Shown: positions 24,590 to 39,500 of the stretch, one piece after another | Numbering within the stretch: the first letter of the stretch is position 1 | Layout of the letters: every line of letters starts with the position of its first letter | Origin: Patiria pectinifera | Taxonomy: Eukaryota > Echinodermata > Asteroidea > Valvatida > Asterinidae | Direction: 5' to 3' | Assembly (NCBI GenBank): GCA_029964075.1 | Contig: CM057135.1 | Span: forward strand, 25,136,863 to 25,200,862 | Length of the DNA stretch: 64,000 nucleotides | The notes under the pieces: model-generated | What the model saw: the letters and a program-made list of their open reading frames with translations, nothing else | Database searches by the model: none | What the model was told of the DNA's origin: nothing | Made by a program: the position numbers and the translations under genes

Positions 24590-27500
24590 TGTTCAGTAGT
24601 CATGAAGGCCTTGGATGAAGAAAAGAAAATTACTCTGTGGGTTTTACACGTGTAAGACATGGAGCACATGTGTGGATGCTCATCCATGTGCAGAGCAGTT
24701 TAAGGTGAAGAACCTCAGCCCAGCACATCTAGGCAAGCTGTCGCGGGCTGGGGGGTAGGGGGATCCAGGTTGGATCCAGCTGTTACATCATCTAATCGAG
24801 GGGTTGCGCTCGTGATCGGATGCATTTGGATTATCGGTCAAGAGGCAGGAAATACTCGGCCTTATCTTAGAGACTGGTCTCTGTCAAACAATCGTAAGAG
24901 TTGCCATATCCAAGGTAGCCCCCAATTTTGGCAGACTTGTCAAGACCGAAACTACATCTTACATCCACCGTAGTATGGTCTCAATAGACTTCTTGGCCTA
25001 GAGTTGACTGCAAGCCCGATACAGTGCTTTCGGTGGAAATCAATAATGAAAACCTTACTTGCCCTTAAAGTTTTAGTATCTTGTTGAAATCGTGCAGTTC
25101 AAGAGCTTTATATTTAGGGCAATTGAGAAGCAGATAGATCTCTCTCCTCTGTTTGTCATTGGGGAAACAGAAAGTCCTCCATCAGTCTTAAAATAGCAGT
25201 AATCAATTGGTAGTCTGCTTTTCAAGCTGCAGAAGAAAAATTAACAGAGAAGTAAAATCACCTCTCTGAACCTTGTCGAGCATTGTGGAATGCACCATTA
25301 ATCTTGTCCGAGCAGTCCATGCCGTGAGTCTTCAACTCTCACATTTTCATGTGGCGATTCTTTTTTTTAAACTGAGACACAAAATGAGGCAAGCAGTCTG
25401 ACAAAAATTTCCAGACCTTGTCCCTGTCTCAGTTTTGTCAGCCTGAATTTTTTTTTAGTGGATGATATCCCTGAAAGGAACTTATTTTTCTCGACGATGA
25501 TAAAAAACCGAGCAGTTGAAGTTTTGGCTGGCGATACAGGAAGAGGGAAATTTAATAGGGGGATAAGCTAGGCCCAACTGGATGTGAGTCATACGCCCGA
25601 GATTGAAGTTCTGTAAATCATGGTTAAAAACTGACCTCTGTATTTATAAAGGAGGGAGGGTGGGATGAACGAATATAAGTTCGTGCCATGTGTTTGAACA
25701 TGTAGATGGATCCAAATTGTTCATAATCCCTTTATTCCAAGTACTTCAAAAATTCATGTGACGCAATGAATTAGGAAACATATTTTTCCCCACAATGCAC
25801 TGCTGCTGTTTTTCCGTCACACATTTTACAAGTTGAAGCAATCTTGATCCACAATTGCCTACTTTAACTGGAGAAAAATGGGGAACTAGCAAAACAGGAA
25901 AACACTTTTGTGGAATTGAAGAAAAACAATTTGCAACCGTTGGGACGGTTGCGGTCGATAAATGCTCTTTCAATGCTTAGTACTTTTTCCTCAACTGGGT
26001 GCAAATTTGGCAGATCACAAAAGTGCTTGCACAACATCCGATAAACAGGGTCTGGCATCGCCTAATTGAAAAACCCCTCCCCCAACACAAACAGCGCAAA
26101 CACCCATGGGACTCGGGAGAAGGGAGGGGGAGAGGAGAGGCCCTTTCAAATCTTATCTGGGGGTCGGTGAATAGTTTCACCGATTGTAAAGAGCTGTTTA
26201 CCCCGCTCACTTGCCAGAGCAGATCTTCTGCTTTCTTCTTTCATTCATTCTTCTATCTCACCCCAGGACGTTGACTCCAAACTGGCCTCTTTGTCATGCG
26301 ATCTTTTCTAGGCGATTCTCCTTCGGTTGCAAAGATGTTCTTTCATTCTTACTTTTGCCTTTCTCCACAGGACATTCCCTCTAATTTTTTTTAAGGAAAA
26401 TCTGGCCCCCTGTGATTTGGCGTGCCTTTTGTAACAAAAAAAGAAAAAGATTGTCTCCTCTTGCGCGACTGTGCCGTCTGCTAAATCTTCAATCTGCGGT
26501 TATCTGTTTGCACCAAAAGAGCCAAAAGAATGCCGTTTGTCAATCTGGCATGGCGAAGTTTTTTTTTGTCCTCTTTGTTTTGTTGAGGCAAACAAGAGAA
26601 GACTTACACGCATGACTTGTGCCATGAGGTACTAAAACGGTTCTGGAGCCGACGCCGGCTATTGGACTGAGGATCTTTTATAGCCAGGAATGTTGCAAAG
26701 CTGAAAATTGTCTTGGACCTTCTGTAACTCCAAAAAAAAACGAAAACAGAAGGGAAGTTTGAGTCGTGGATTGTTGGGGGCGAGTTTGATAACCTAAGAT
26801 TTGTTTTCCACATAGGAATGCTGTCAATAGATTCCGTTTATCCAAGCATGGAATCAGTTCTCTGAAGTGAGAAGGGTTACATAAGAACTTTGGAATGGGT
26901 TTTTGAGCTACTTATAAAAGTGCACTGATAAACCCACATTTCTGACATAAAGGTAACTTTTCCGAACATTGTTATTCTGTTTCTGTGAAAATATCACAAG
27001 ACAACCGCTTCCCAAATGTGCAAAGTACATATACCCCAAATCCTGATTTCTCGTTTTCTTTCAACTGACTAAACCCTTCAGCCGATAGGACCTTGTGACT
27101 CTCAAATCTTACAGGATCCAGGTTTTCCAGATGGAAGATTCCTTTAGGAGGTTGTTTGTTGTTGAGAGCTTGCTTAAGCATCCCTGGGAATGGTGGCCTC
27201 AAGTGTGACTAAGAACCTCTTCTGCCACCCACTTGAAATCTCTCCCGCTTTTGGCCAGGGCTGGGAAATTTGTTTTGGGGTGTTTTTTTTTTTTAACGGT
27301 CTTGAGAACTGTAAAGACTGTTGCACTGAATCAGGGGAGTTGTTAAGCTAGTCCACTGTAAACCATGGCAGCCCCATCCAAGTAGTGTTATGCTTGGCTA
27401 TTGTTCGGACGTGAAGATGAGAACAATCTACAAGGGCATAAGCATAATGCACAGGGTTAGGTTTTGAGAATGTTCATGGTGAGGAGTTGGAAAGAGTAGT

Positions 27501-28988
27501 CGGATTCAAGTGCAAGTACGAGTAACCAGAACTGAAGGATATTCAACAAATTTCAGACGAGTGATTGATGAGTACCACAACATTGGTTATAGCAAGTTAG
27601 TCTGTTTTTATGGGAGTGTTGCCGTAGGTGTGTCAAATCCCCTTGCCCCTTCCCGCCACCATCCCTCCCCCCTCCTTGCTGTGACTCTGAGTCACTGGCG
27701 ACAGTTGTATAACTTGCTGATGCAACAAGACATGATTTAAACAGCCAAGACATTCCCCGATTCCAGACACCGGATGTCCTTTTGCAGGGAGTTCTCACTT
27801 AGTCTAAATCCTGAGGCAATAATCCAACTGAATGTGGACACTAATGAAATGAAACAGATTTTAAAAATCTCAGAGACTAACACATTTTCTCCAATTTCAT
27901 CCGTACTCGCTCGGGTGGTTTCCCAACTGTTTCATTGCTCAGAACCTAATCGTCTGCTTTTTGTTTTAAGTAGAAACTCTAGCAGCCAACCCAACTCCGT
28001 AAGGAATAGAATATCAAAAATTTAAACCCTATCTGGCGTCCGCGAATATCTTCAAATTAGAAAACCTGTAGCTATTCAAATGACCTATCCAATTGCAAAT
28101 GCCGCTGAATACCAAAAAAAAGCTGCTTATATGGAGGACCTGTTTGATTGGAAAAAGTAAACACTGGAAATACCAGACTGTCTCACAGGTGCATTGTAAA
28201 AACAGACATCTCCTCAGAGGTTACTCAATGTTTTGACCTGATCTGAATTTCTTGAAAATTGTCTTTCATATAAGTGACAAGTGTGGTGAGAAGACATAAT
28301 TTTCAGAGTTATGCGGTCGATCGGGGCTAGTTTCATATTTGAGGTGTTTTATGGTGGGGAGGTCAGAAACACGTATTTGGGGTCTTCGTAAATCGTGGCC
28401 GCGTGGAACCCATGCCAAGTTGTCTAACGGTTGAAAAGTTCATGATAGACTAGTGTTCCAACCATCTTTTTTTAGTTTAGTAGTGGGAAGCGCGGCACAC
28501 GCTAGCTGGGTGCAATCATAAAGTTTGTATTGTTCGCAGGTTTTAAAAAGTTGTCACTTGCTTCTGTCGATTGTAATACCCTTTTGCCCTTGAAGAATCT
28601 TGAAGTCTGTTTCCTTGAATCCACGGTTGATCCCCGAGAAATTCAACATTTAACTTAAACATTCATAAATATGTCATGAATCCAATCATTTGTGTCCCAA
28701 ACGTGCAGGTTAGTTTCTTGAAATTGAAACGGAATACCTGAAACTGAAGAATAATTTGTTTGAGTCAAAACAGATGTCCCTTAGAATCTTTTTGAGAAGT
28801 AATAACTACGAGACATTCAAGCTGTCCATGGCATTTTTGTCATTGGTCCATTGCAATGGTTTAGAGGATAAATGTTTTTGATTGGGGTTACTATCTTTCA
28901 CGACTTCCTTGAAGTTGAAATTGGAATAACTAAAAATGGTGGAGGGTAGGGATCACATCAAAAGTGTTGTAGCTGGGGATTTCCTTGG

Positions 28989-29014
28989 AGCATAGAGCAA
29001 GCTTGCTCTATGCT
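28989..29014. repeat. Perfect 26-bp palindrome
   Basis: The half-site AGCATAGAGCAAG is followed directly by its exact reverse complement, with no spacer. Flanks (ttgg before, tgg after) do not extend the symmetry. It could be a hairpin end of a repeat or a dimeric binding site; the sequence does not decide. Confidence 0.9.
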
Positions 29015-32000
29015 TGGAGGTAGGGTTCCTGAGTTTTTTGGGGGAGGAGCTCACAAGGTCTCAACCTGTCAGTACTAGGCTTTTATTAATTCACCTGTTC
29101 GGAAGCAGGGCCACCATTCAATATTGCCATGGGCTCTGCTGAAAAAAAACCTGCAAATTAAATTACGGTTGCTGCACATTCATGACGTTCAAACAATGAG
29201 GACCTTTGTGCAACTTGTGAGGTATTAACGACATCTCGCCTGTTGGGGCTTTAAAGGGACAACTGGCAGGGTCTGAACTGTTTAAAGGTGCACCCTAGAC
29301 TATGGCACACATGTATGTGTACAAATTTGTAAATTGTACAATGTCCAAAGCACGATATATCCATTTGAAAAAAAGTGACAAATTAGCACAGTTACGAAAC
29401 TTTAAAAACTAAAAAACTTTCTTGTGGGTTCGAACAAGGGTTAATCCATAGAGCCTCTGAAACTTTGTCCAGATCCTAAGTCTTGATTTGGCAAGCTATA
29501 AATCATACACATGAAATCTTAGGTTTTCTTTTTAATGTCACCCTTTTTTCTTACTGCTGGAAGGAAGCATTTCTTCACTGGGGCCATCGGGGCAGATGGG
29601 TTTAAACTTTGTGGCCTTGTCGTCATGTGTGGCGAGGGCTCTGCATTGGGTTTCAACAAGCAGAGTTATACATCTCTATTGCAAATGGGGTGGGGATTGC
29701 GGAGACTTTTGGAGACTTTTCCAGACAATGTTATTTAATGTTGGTAGTTTTTGTTTATAACTTGCAGTTCAGGGGCTTAATTGGAAACAGGTCCAGGCTG
29801 TGGTAATGGAGGGATCATTAGGGCAAGGGCAGTAAGGTTAAGAATGGTCTAGGACTTTAAGTCTCCATCCCCACAAAAAGAGAGAAAATTAATGAGGTTG
29901 TCTGGGTTTTGGAGGAAACATCTGCAAAGGCTTTTTAGGTTTTTTTTATGTATCTGTGTACCGGAACAGGAAGGTCGACAACATTTCATGATGTTGCGTG
30001 TATAAATTTGTGGGCGGATGAGGTTTTTGTGTGTGGTGTTACTAAAAATAGTTTGATGGATGTTTGGCAGTGTTTATGAGAAATGTGGTGTGGAAGTTGT
30101 ACTGTTAGTATAACATTCTGTAATGTAAAACTAAAAGGAAGAATGTATGTATCTTCTTTTTTTTTCGCATTTCCCGACATTGAATGGGGATGTTGAGTTG
30201 ACAAAAGATAAACAGTTAAGAAAAGGAAAAGAAAAGGAATTAAGTACATTTAAATCCATCTTCCTCTCAAAGAAAATGAGATGAAAGAATATTTTACAAT
30301 TTAAAAAGAAAAATTATGACAATATTTTCCAGCCAGTTTTTTCTGTAGTGACATAAACCTTTCCTTGAATTTTATGCTGAATTCCAAAAGTAGTATATCA
30401 AATACCATAACAAACGGGCTAGGCTTATTATTCAAACTTTGTCTCGATTTTGCGTCTACCGTACCTGGGCCAGTCCCCCACGGAGGGAGAGCGCGCACTC
30501 CACCCTGCCCCCACACACAGCTCATTTGCGGGCTTGTTAATTGACGACAATACCCCGGTCAAATACATCCTGTTGTGTCTCCATATTAGCTTGTTATTTT
30601 AGCCCTTTCACCTTTACCGAGGTTGCAAGGGCAATGGTGCCAGTCACATAAAAAAACGTCCCTGTAGAGTACGTACGTGCCTGTTAAGCTTGTACCAGTG
30701 TAGCGCTGGAAAAAATTATCCCCACGAATAAGTAAACAAACAACATTTGAAATGGCCGTTCTGTGGTTACTTTTACACCCACAACCTCAATTGTTGAATC
30801 GGTTTCTTGGAAGGTTTCAAAAAGGTTATTCTAACGCTTCCCACTTAAAGAAAAACAACTTTTTTTCAGGTACTTAGTACCATTGCTCAAACATCCACAC
30901 ATTTTTTACTTTAAAAAGTCCTGCTTTGCATTTGAGATGGGGAATAAGAATGAAGAAACTGTGAAAATATTAGGATAACACTGTCTCCCGATCCGATCTT
31001 TTTGCTTACGATGCCTGTCAGAATGATCATTGGAGTTTTGAACGCCCGCGGCCCTTTATCTTTGATTAAAATGATATTAGGGCAGCACAATTGTCTTCTC
31101 ATATTTAACGAAAAGATTAAAACGGCCCAAATCCCCAACATGTTACCTGCCCATGTACAAATATGATAAATCCCAAACGACCATTGAAAAAGCGATAAGC
31201 CTGACATGTTCTGAACCGATAACCAACATCTAGAGCTGGACGGACCGTATCATTTGAGGCCATCAGAAATGAACCGTTTTAGCGAAGATTAACCGGCATG
31301 AAAAGAAAAGAAAAAGTTTCGCAAATGATTACAGCTTCTTTATTTAAAGGTTACGCAGATATTACTAATTCCTTGGTTGTGCAAAGTGAGAAAGAAAATC
31401 CGTCGTCTTCGGTTCTCCCAGACCGAATTCCTGTTTGAAAGGGGGCCTCTCGCGGGAAGCTAAATTTAGACGGAATCTGGCGGTGATGTCGTTAACAACT
31501 TGCATTTGACCGTGCACGGTTCCTGTCTAGACTTGGGCAGGAAAAGAATCATCATCCCTCCACCTTTATGTATCATACAAACCCACATGAGTCAGTCTTG
31601 GTATAGCGTGCACATTTTTTTTTTATTCCCGTTTTAAAATTGATCTTGCAGACTTCAATGTACCATCAATTTCAGGAACCTTGATGTTCAGTAAATGGCT
31701 TGAACAATTCCGTTACCTTGAGTGAAACACAAAGTCCAGAGTCTCCAGAAAATTTCAACCTTTTTTGGATAGTGACTTCCCATTATTTTCCGTGTGTAAA
31801 AGTAGATTTCAAGATACAAGCATTTCCTACCATTCTACTTAGTCGTTCCCAACGTTTGGCAACACTTTCTTAATGAAAGATTTCAGATGCTTTGCTACAG
31901 AGTATCACTTGGAAGCAATCCAGTTTCTGTTGAATGTAGAAACAAGATTACATTGTAGTACTTCAAACTCGATGGATCAGTGCGATCGCACACGATTAAC

Positions 32001-32865
32001 AATTGCCATTTTACCGCTGCTAATGACTCAGTATGGGTTCGTAAAGATTCGTAGATAAGCCCGCTAAGCAAATGTGATAAAAGTCTGAATCCACAACATT
32101 TCTTTAACATCCAGGGTACATTGATGACCAATAGCGGCACATAGCCGCTCCCTGTACCTACATGCCTATACAGAGTACAGTCTCTGCATGTTGCAGTAAA
32201 AAATTTACTGTTTTTAATTACCTGAAGTCTATCTTAATTTCAAAGGGCCCGAACTTCGCGAGTGTACACAAAGGTCAGGGTATGTGCAGTGTAGGCCATA
32301 GACTAGTTATCTTATCATAATTTTAGAGCAGGTAGCATAAAGTATTGATAAAACTGTAATCACGGCTCCCTCACAACCCGACTTTCAAAAAAAAAAAGTG
32401 GGTATCTTCCATCTTGAGCAAACTCATTACGCACCAGGCAGCCCAGCTGATTATCGCCACCCTGGGTAAGAAATGTTACACTGGGGATTAGGTATTATGA
32501 CAGGTGCCACTTGAAGTGACACCATGGGGATGAAACTACATGGTAATAAAGAGTAGCCAGAATGAAGGGGGGCGCGAGGGGGCAAGATATACTGATTTTT
32601 CATTTGGTATCATGTTAATTTTTTTGAGGATAAACAGTTAAAAATGCATGTTCATGTACACGTATGGTTTGCGGAGAGATTTATGCATCATAAGTCAAAA
32701 GCATCTCTTGAACTGACTTAAGTGTCTGGCTGGCTCTTTAATAAAACACCCAGAGGAAAAGATCACTCACCGCAGAATCTTCAAAAACAAATTTGGCTTC
32801 AGTCTTTCTTATTTGATAAACACAGACCAGTAGAAGACATAAACACTTCCTCCCCACACAGTCTG

Positions 32866-32882
32866 CTCACACACACACACAC
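32866..32882. repeat. (CA)n microsatellite
   Basis: This is a short uninterrupted CA run (about 8 units) within intron sequence. Confidence 0.9.
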
Positions 32883-35800
32883 ATGCCTGACAGTGACAGA
32901 ATCAGGAATTCCATACTCGATCATAAATATTTTTTTTTTCTGGGCAAGATATACTGTTGATCGGTGCTTTATGGGTTGGTACTTGCAGACGGAAGCCGAT
33001 AATTTCTGCGACTGACAGTTAAGAGATAAATTTGATGGACTGAAAATTAAGTGAAAAGGTGTGCATGAGAACATTTTTGATTAGTGATTTATTAATCATT
33101 ATTCATAAATACCTAAGACATGTTTACTCATTCCTGTTAGTGTTGGACTAGAGCTCGTCACGTGGCCCGGTCTTAAGTGGTTGATAAAACACCAGTGGTC
33201 TTAAACACGTTTCCAGTGTCACATGAAATTTGGACTTGACATGAAATCCAATGCATTTTAGTACCGTTTTATTGGTTGAACGTCCACAATCATCATGAAG
33301 GCATGTGCAATACTACTGGTGAGTAAAATTCACAGTCTTAAATTCACACTACACCGGCACAGCTGCATTCTGCGCCACATCGCGCATTACGCGGGAACAT
33401 GCGCGACAATCTTCATATAAGGAGTTGTTTATAACTACACTTACTAAGGAAAAGATCATATAGATATCATAGCTAAAAGGGGTGTTGCGAAAAACATTAA
33501 GTAAACTTTTTTGAACAAAATCATGTCTTGTTTCATCAGTTTTTTTTTTCTTCATGTAAGAGTGACACTTCACAATCTTTTGACACTTTTAACTGAATTT
33601 TCTTGCAATAAACTTGTAATTCTAGGCTCCAAAAATGGAGTACCTCCCTTTTTATCCCCCATTGCCCCGCCCACCCAGTCCTTATCAATTACATATGATT
33701 CCAAGACCACACAATAACTAACCTTCGGCTAGGGTTTGACCAATGTGTCACTGTCTTGAGGCCATTTTTTTCCCGCCTGGTTAAGGATTTTCACCCCACT
33801 GGGTTTTCTTTTCTTGTCCCGAAGAAAAAAAGAAGAACATGTCTAGACTGTCGCCAGACAGTGTTCTCATTATGTTGGGCTAGTAAGCCCTAAAGGTAGA
33901 AAAATATTTTGTCAGGTTTTGTTCATTTGAGAACATTATTCAGCCTTTTTTTCGGCAGAAATGAATGCGTCTACTGTTCATGATCTTTTCTTACAATTTC
34001 CAGAAGAATTTGGTGTTTTTAAGCGCAGGATATCTGGTCATTACACTATCGATATGCATGTATGTTCCAAGGGAAAATAAATCAATATTTGTTGCCACTT
34101 ATGTAAATATTTGTGTTACCTTTGCTTTGACTGAACTCTTCTGAAGTTGTGACCTGACATTATTTTAGAAATCTATTTGGGAAAAGGAAGTTCTTTGGAA
34201 TACCTTTATCTGCCCCCCCCCCTAAAAAAAGTAAAATAGTGAGTGTGTCCACGTCAGACTATTGTACAGTGCAGTGCACTTTTCCCACCATTGTGAAAAA
34301 CACAAAGAAAGTGAGTTCACTTGTGGAGAAAAAGATTTTTTTTTTTTTAAATCAGCAACATCGCTCGAGGCAACGTGATCATCAGTCACAACTGCACCAA
34401 GTTGACAAAAGAATTTTTGACAATTTTCCCCCTGTCATGTCCTTGTCCCGCAGTGTAGGCACGGATGATTTTGAACATCACAGTAAAATACTTGTTCTTT
34501 TTTCCCCCTTTTTTTCATTCTTTTTTCTTTCTTTTTTGGAGGGGGGGGGGGAAATAGGCCTCACCTTAAAGCTAAGGTTGAGTAATTGTCCTCGTACTTT
34601 CAGGATGGTTGGTTTTTGGTTCTATATTCGTTTGGCAGAAAACTGAAAAAAAAAATCCCATTGGTTAGTACATTGTAATTTTTTTTACAAAGTGCAGTAT
34701 TATAATGCTGCAAAAGACCTTTTGTTGTTTGGTTTTAAATAAGAGAGCTATGGAGGCTGCAGTGAACTAGGTATACCTTAGTACATGCGTTTAGTGACTT
34801 TTTTCTGATATGGCGAAGGAAATATGGCAAGGATGGGTTAGTTACACTTGGATTCGCACCCCCTTGCCGAATTCTGTTCATGTTGTAGTTTTGCAGATTT
34901 ACGTACTGATCCAAAGTTAGATGGGAACCAGTCAAAAAAGTAACATGCACTTACGGCCTTTTGGCTGGTAGCCCGCTTTTTCACTAATTGGCCCGGAAGT
35001 TGCTCCCTTACTAAAAATACTCTCAGGGAGCGACCAATTATAAAATGGCCATCCACCTGCAAAACTAACTGCACAGTGTTGACTGGTATTAAACTGAGAA
35101 TTGATGCATTCCGGCCACAAATCTGAATCAGACACCTCAAGGTCTGTAGAAGAATGGGAAAGAAGAAAAAGAAGAAGAAGAAACTAGAAATCAACCAGAT
35201 CAAATTTTTTACGTGTTCCCCATCCCTGCCAGACATCAGACTAGGGAAAGCACATACTCAGCTGTCATTTTGTTGACAGACAACCTGGAACATCATGGCA
35301 TCATGCAATGATGAAATGCTGAAAGTCATTTTTTATGAATGGTGTTTTTTTTAATGTGGGATTACGAAGGGTACCAAACTTAACAGAAGCTCTGTAGCGT
35401 GGAACGAGCTCATCACTAGTACATGTTAAGCTACCTGCATCCTTTCAGATGAACCAGCGCAGCCCTTTCAAAGTTTCATGTACTGAAATGAAAATCAAAC
35501 ACCATGTCGCACTTGTTGAGGGAAGAACTTCTGTATTCTACTGTGCATGTCCATTACTTATCAATGAAACATGAGAATGACATTTAATACATTGTAAAAC
35601 CAGTTTCTCTCCTTGACGAAACCTCACAGTCACAGAAACCCTAATACAAATTGTAACTGTCACCAAAATAATTTCCTATAATTGAAATTTGTCGATCACG
35701 ATCCCCAACTAACACAGCAGCTACACGTTTTTGATATTCGGTTTTGAGATAACTTTGGAAGGCACTAATTGATTTGTACACTATATTCACAGTGGGACCA

Positions 35801-36118
35801 AACACCTATAAAAAAAAAACAGAACACACACTCTAGTCTATGGTTGTGTGGCCCTGTTTGAAATCTGAGCTTCCTATGTTTGCCATTTGTGGAGTGCCCT
35901 GTGGTTTTCTGACCTTAAAATCTAACAACTTTTATGTCCCTGAAGTGTGTAAAACAACCTTTTTTTGGTTAACTCAATTAGCCGCATCTGTCACAGCATC
36001 ATAAAACACCAGCATGTGGTTGTGGACATTAGTTTCTGCAAACTGCTGTGTAAATTGAAGCAATAAGAGTAGTTTTTTGGTACTTACAAAAAGTTGGAAA
36101 TGATGTTAATTTTAGTCA

Positions 36119-36500
36119 ATCCAATTCTTGTTCCTCAAGTTTTTCAAATTCTAGTTCCTTGAATTCTAGTTTTTCGCCAGAATTTTTAGTCCTGAAATTC
36201 TTGTCCCTCAAATTCTAGTTCTTGCAATTCTACTTTCTTAAATTCAAGTTCTTTAAATTCCAGCTCTTTCAGTTCTAGCTCTTTGAATTCTAGTTCTTGG
36301 CCAGAATTTTAGTTCCTGAAATTCTTGTTCCTTAAACTCTAGTTCTTTAAATTCTAGCTGTTTGAATTCGAATTCTTTGCCAGAATTTTATTTCCTTAAA
36401 TTCTAGTTCCTTAAATTCTAGTTTTTGAAATTCTAGTTCATAAAATTCTACGTGTAGTTCTAGTTCATCAAATTATACTTCATCAAATTTGAGCTTTTCG
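36119..36500. repeat. AATTCTAGTT minisatellite with longer-range periodicity
   Basis: The unit, about 15-16 bases, resembles AATTCTAGTTCCTTGA and recurs with variation over about 380 bases. A longer unit is visible on top of it: the block gccagaattttag plus tcctgaaattcttg appears at 36176 and 36300, and a shortened version begins at 36379. There is no stable reading frame through the array. Confidence 0.85.
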
Positions 36501-39500
36501 AATTTGAGCTCTCAGACTTCAAATTGTAGTTCTCTTTTTTTCTCATGCTGGTTATCAGTACCTGAAGGAATGTTTTGACATAATTTGGATCATAAAAACC
36601 TCTGTAGAGTAAGTCGTGAAGAACATTTAACAGGCCCCTGTGTACTACTGCTGGAAAAAAATCCCCTCTAGGCTTGGGTTTGCCTTTGCAGTCCCAGACT
36701 GACCCTCTGCACCTACATGTAGCCATGAAGTCACAGCCCAGGAATGTTGAGACCAGAGAGTTCATGAACTGCTCATTGTCATTAACAAGTTTCCCTACTT
36801 CTCCTCGGCAGTTAAAGAAAGAAGTCTTTGTTGGTGTTAGGGGGCTTTTGACTTGATGTGAAATGAAAATCTAGTGGGGTGGGATTTGGGAAGGGGATTG
36901 GAGTGATTTAAGACAACTATTTTCCAGGTTTAGGGCAGTGAAGACAGCATTCATAGCTGAATTCTGTCAGCACTGTGCTTCTAATTTGAGGTCAACTGGA
37001 GGTCATGGGGTCACGACCTTGCCAAAGCCAGGGAGGACATTCCCCCCTTTGAATGTTGTAACCTGTCTGGAAATATTTAACGACATTACACAAAGAGCAT
37101 GTTGTAGTGGTCTTTTGTTGGACTATTTGAAAGAAAAAAAAAATCTTCATTGTTGGCAGTGATGAAAAAGGTGGGGGAAATATGCTTCAAATTTTGCGTG
37201 GGCATGTGTGGTACCTAGACTCCATGCTGGGTTTTTGGGGTTCATTTTGAATACTGACTGAAAGTTAATAAAGGAGGTTGCCGGTGATGTAGGATCTACA
37301 TTGTGGAACAAACTAATGGCCCCTAACTTTTATTGAGTTTCAAATTTGATCTGCCATAAACTGGTTGATCCTTCTGTGCCTCTGGAATTTCTAACCGCCA
37401 AACTCTTCATTGTTGATATTTTATAGGGGAAAAACAAAAATCTGAAACTTGAATGAATCATGTTTCGAATTCATTGTATTTGGATTTTAACTCCGTTAAA
37501 AGGGAAGAAAGGAACTAGAATTTTATGGACCATGAACATAGCAACCTTCTATTTCACCTTTTAGGGATAACACTTTGCATTTTTATTGCATTTGTAAATT
37601 TATGGCATGGTTGAGGGAGTTTTTTATTTCTGTCTTTTTACTGTTCCAAAGTTGACACATAGTTGTGAACATAGACTGTGAAAGCACTCGACTGCAAACA
37701 TGCCCGAATGTTTTGTGAGTAAACTTCTGATAGCGGCGCAGCCATAAGGATAAACGACCAATCGCTGGTGAGCAAATAAAAGGCTATTGTCCGGAAGGTT
37801 TTTTTTTTGGAAGGTGTGAGAATTTTGGATCTGCGACATGGGAAAAATGAGTCGATGGGTTCAAAAGTTCGCTAAATTTGTTAGATTGGACCTGTCTCAA
37901 TTTGGAGATGCTTCGCAGAGAATGTAGTTTAGTAGATTTAACTTCCTAGGCAAAGTTCAAGTGAGTCCAAACCTATGTCTGCGTTAGGATTTCTTGGGGG
38001 TTAAAGTCGGCGAAACGATACTATTGCAATTTTAGGTCCTATTCAAACGGCCTGCAAAATTTTCCTATGGTTACTGAAAAACCAGCCCACTTTTGTGACA
38101 ACCAAGGATATAGGATGGCCAATCATGTGGACACATGTTTATGCCCAGCTCTGTTGCTTAAGCCACGCTCACAGTAAAATGTTCCATGTCATGTTAAGAT
38201 TTTGCCCACTTGATTTTTTTATCATTGTTTTGGTAAAATGTAAACAATAAAATAAAAATTAATAAAATTCAAACACGGCTCAAACCTCACAACAGTCCAA
38301 TCTGTTTACCAAATTTGCTTGGTAAGCAGTTTTAGCTAGCAGTTTCTTTCTTTGAGCATCAAAATTTACCACTGTGATCGCTTCTCACTTGCTGAATTTT
38401 AGCAAGCATATAAACTAATGCAATTGGGGAATTTATGCACACCAAAATACCAAGCTTCATTGTAGCAACATTCCTGCCTTTACGCAAATCTCTCTCTTCC
38501 CTCATGCCACCAGATTTGCAACATTCCAAAGACTGAAAAGCAGCTTTATGTGTCCCTCTTGTTGTGGAAACAAAAATTCAATTCAGCGCGAAGCATTCTT
38601 TCCCCCCAGTCCAGTAAAATCTTAAGGAAGCTTAAAGCGCAGATTTAGCAGCACAGTGCAAACCGAAAACAAACAAATTGAGTGTGGAGATTGATGCTCC
38701 TTGCCTCCTTTCAAAAAAAAAAAAAAGCTCTGAAGAGGATCAGTTGAGATTTCGTTAAGCCCCTTAACAGGTCCACTGTGCCTTACCCATCTGTAATTTT
38801 TTTTCTCTACCATAACAGAACAGCCATATTACAAGTCTACTGAACATCCTGTGCATTGCAACATTACGTTCCCTCCATTCTGAAACCAGTTTGATATTTT
38901 AATCCGCAGCAGGCTTAAAAAAAAAAAAATAGAAAACCAGTTTTGACACATCTGGTTTAACAAAAGAGCAAATCCCTGCGTTGGGCCATCAACACATACC
39001 AGGGTTTTAGTGCACACGCTTTGACAAACCTGCAATGGATGAAAAGACTGGGGAAGATTGGGCTTTTGGATTAATCCCTGCTTTTTTGTGTTGTGGATAC
39101 CAGGATTGTAAAATCTCAGCAAGAGACTCGGCAACAAGATTCTGTTTATTATTTCGTGACCTTGCTGGTGAAGAAGATTACTTGGGATGAATCTTTGTGG
39201 TGCAAACTCACTCTTTATTATCTTGCCCTGTGCCGGTTTGAATTTGTTCAAGTTGGTCTGGCAGCCTGCTTATTTTAGTTAAAACGCAATTGAAAAGTCA
39301 GGACATTGGTCAGAAATCGTCATACAAAAAAGAGGGGGAGGTTTTGTTTAATTGTCGCCCCTTGATTTTTTCATTAACTGTTCTGTACACCTTGATATTG
39401 TTAGGTTTTTGGCCAGTCTTTTTATGCTTGTGTACTTTGCACTGGTAAATTCAGTCAGAAAAAAAAAGCAAATTCAAGATGTGAGCAATTGTCACTGCCA

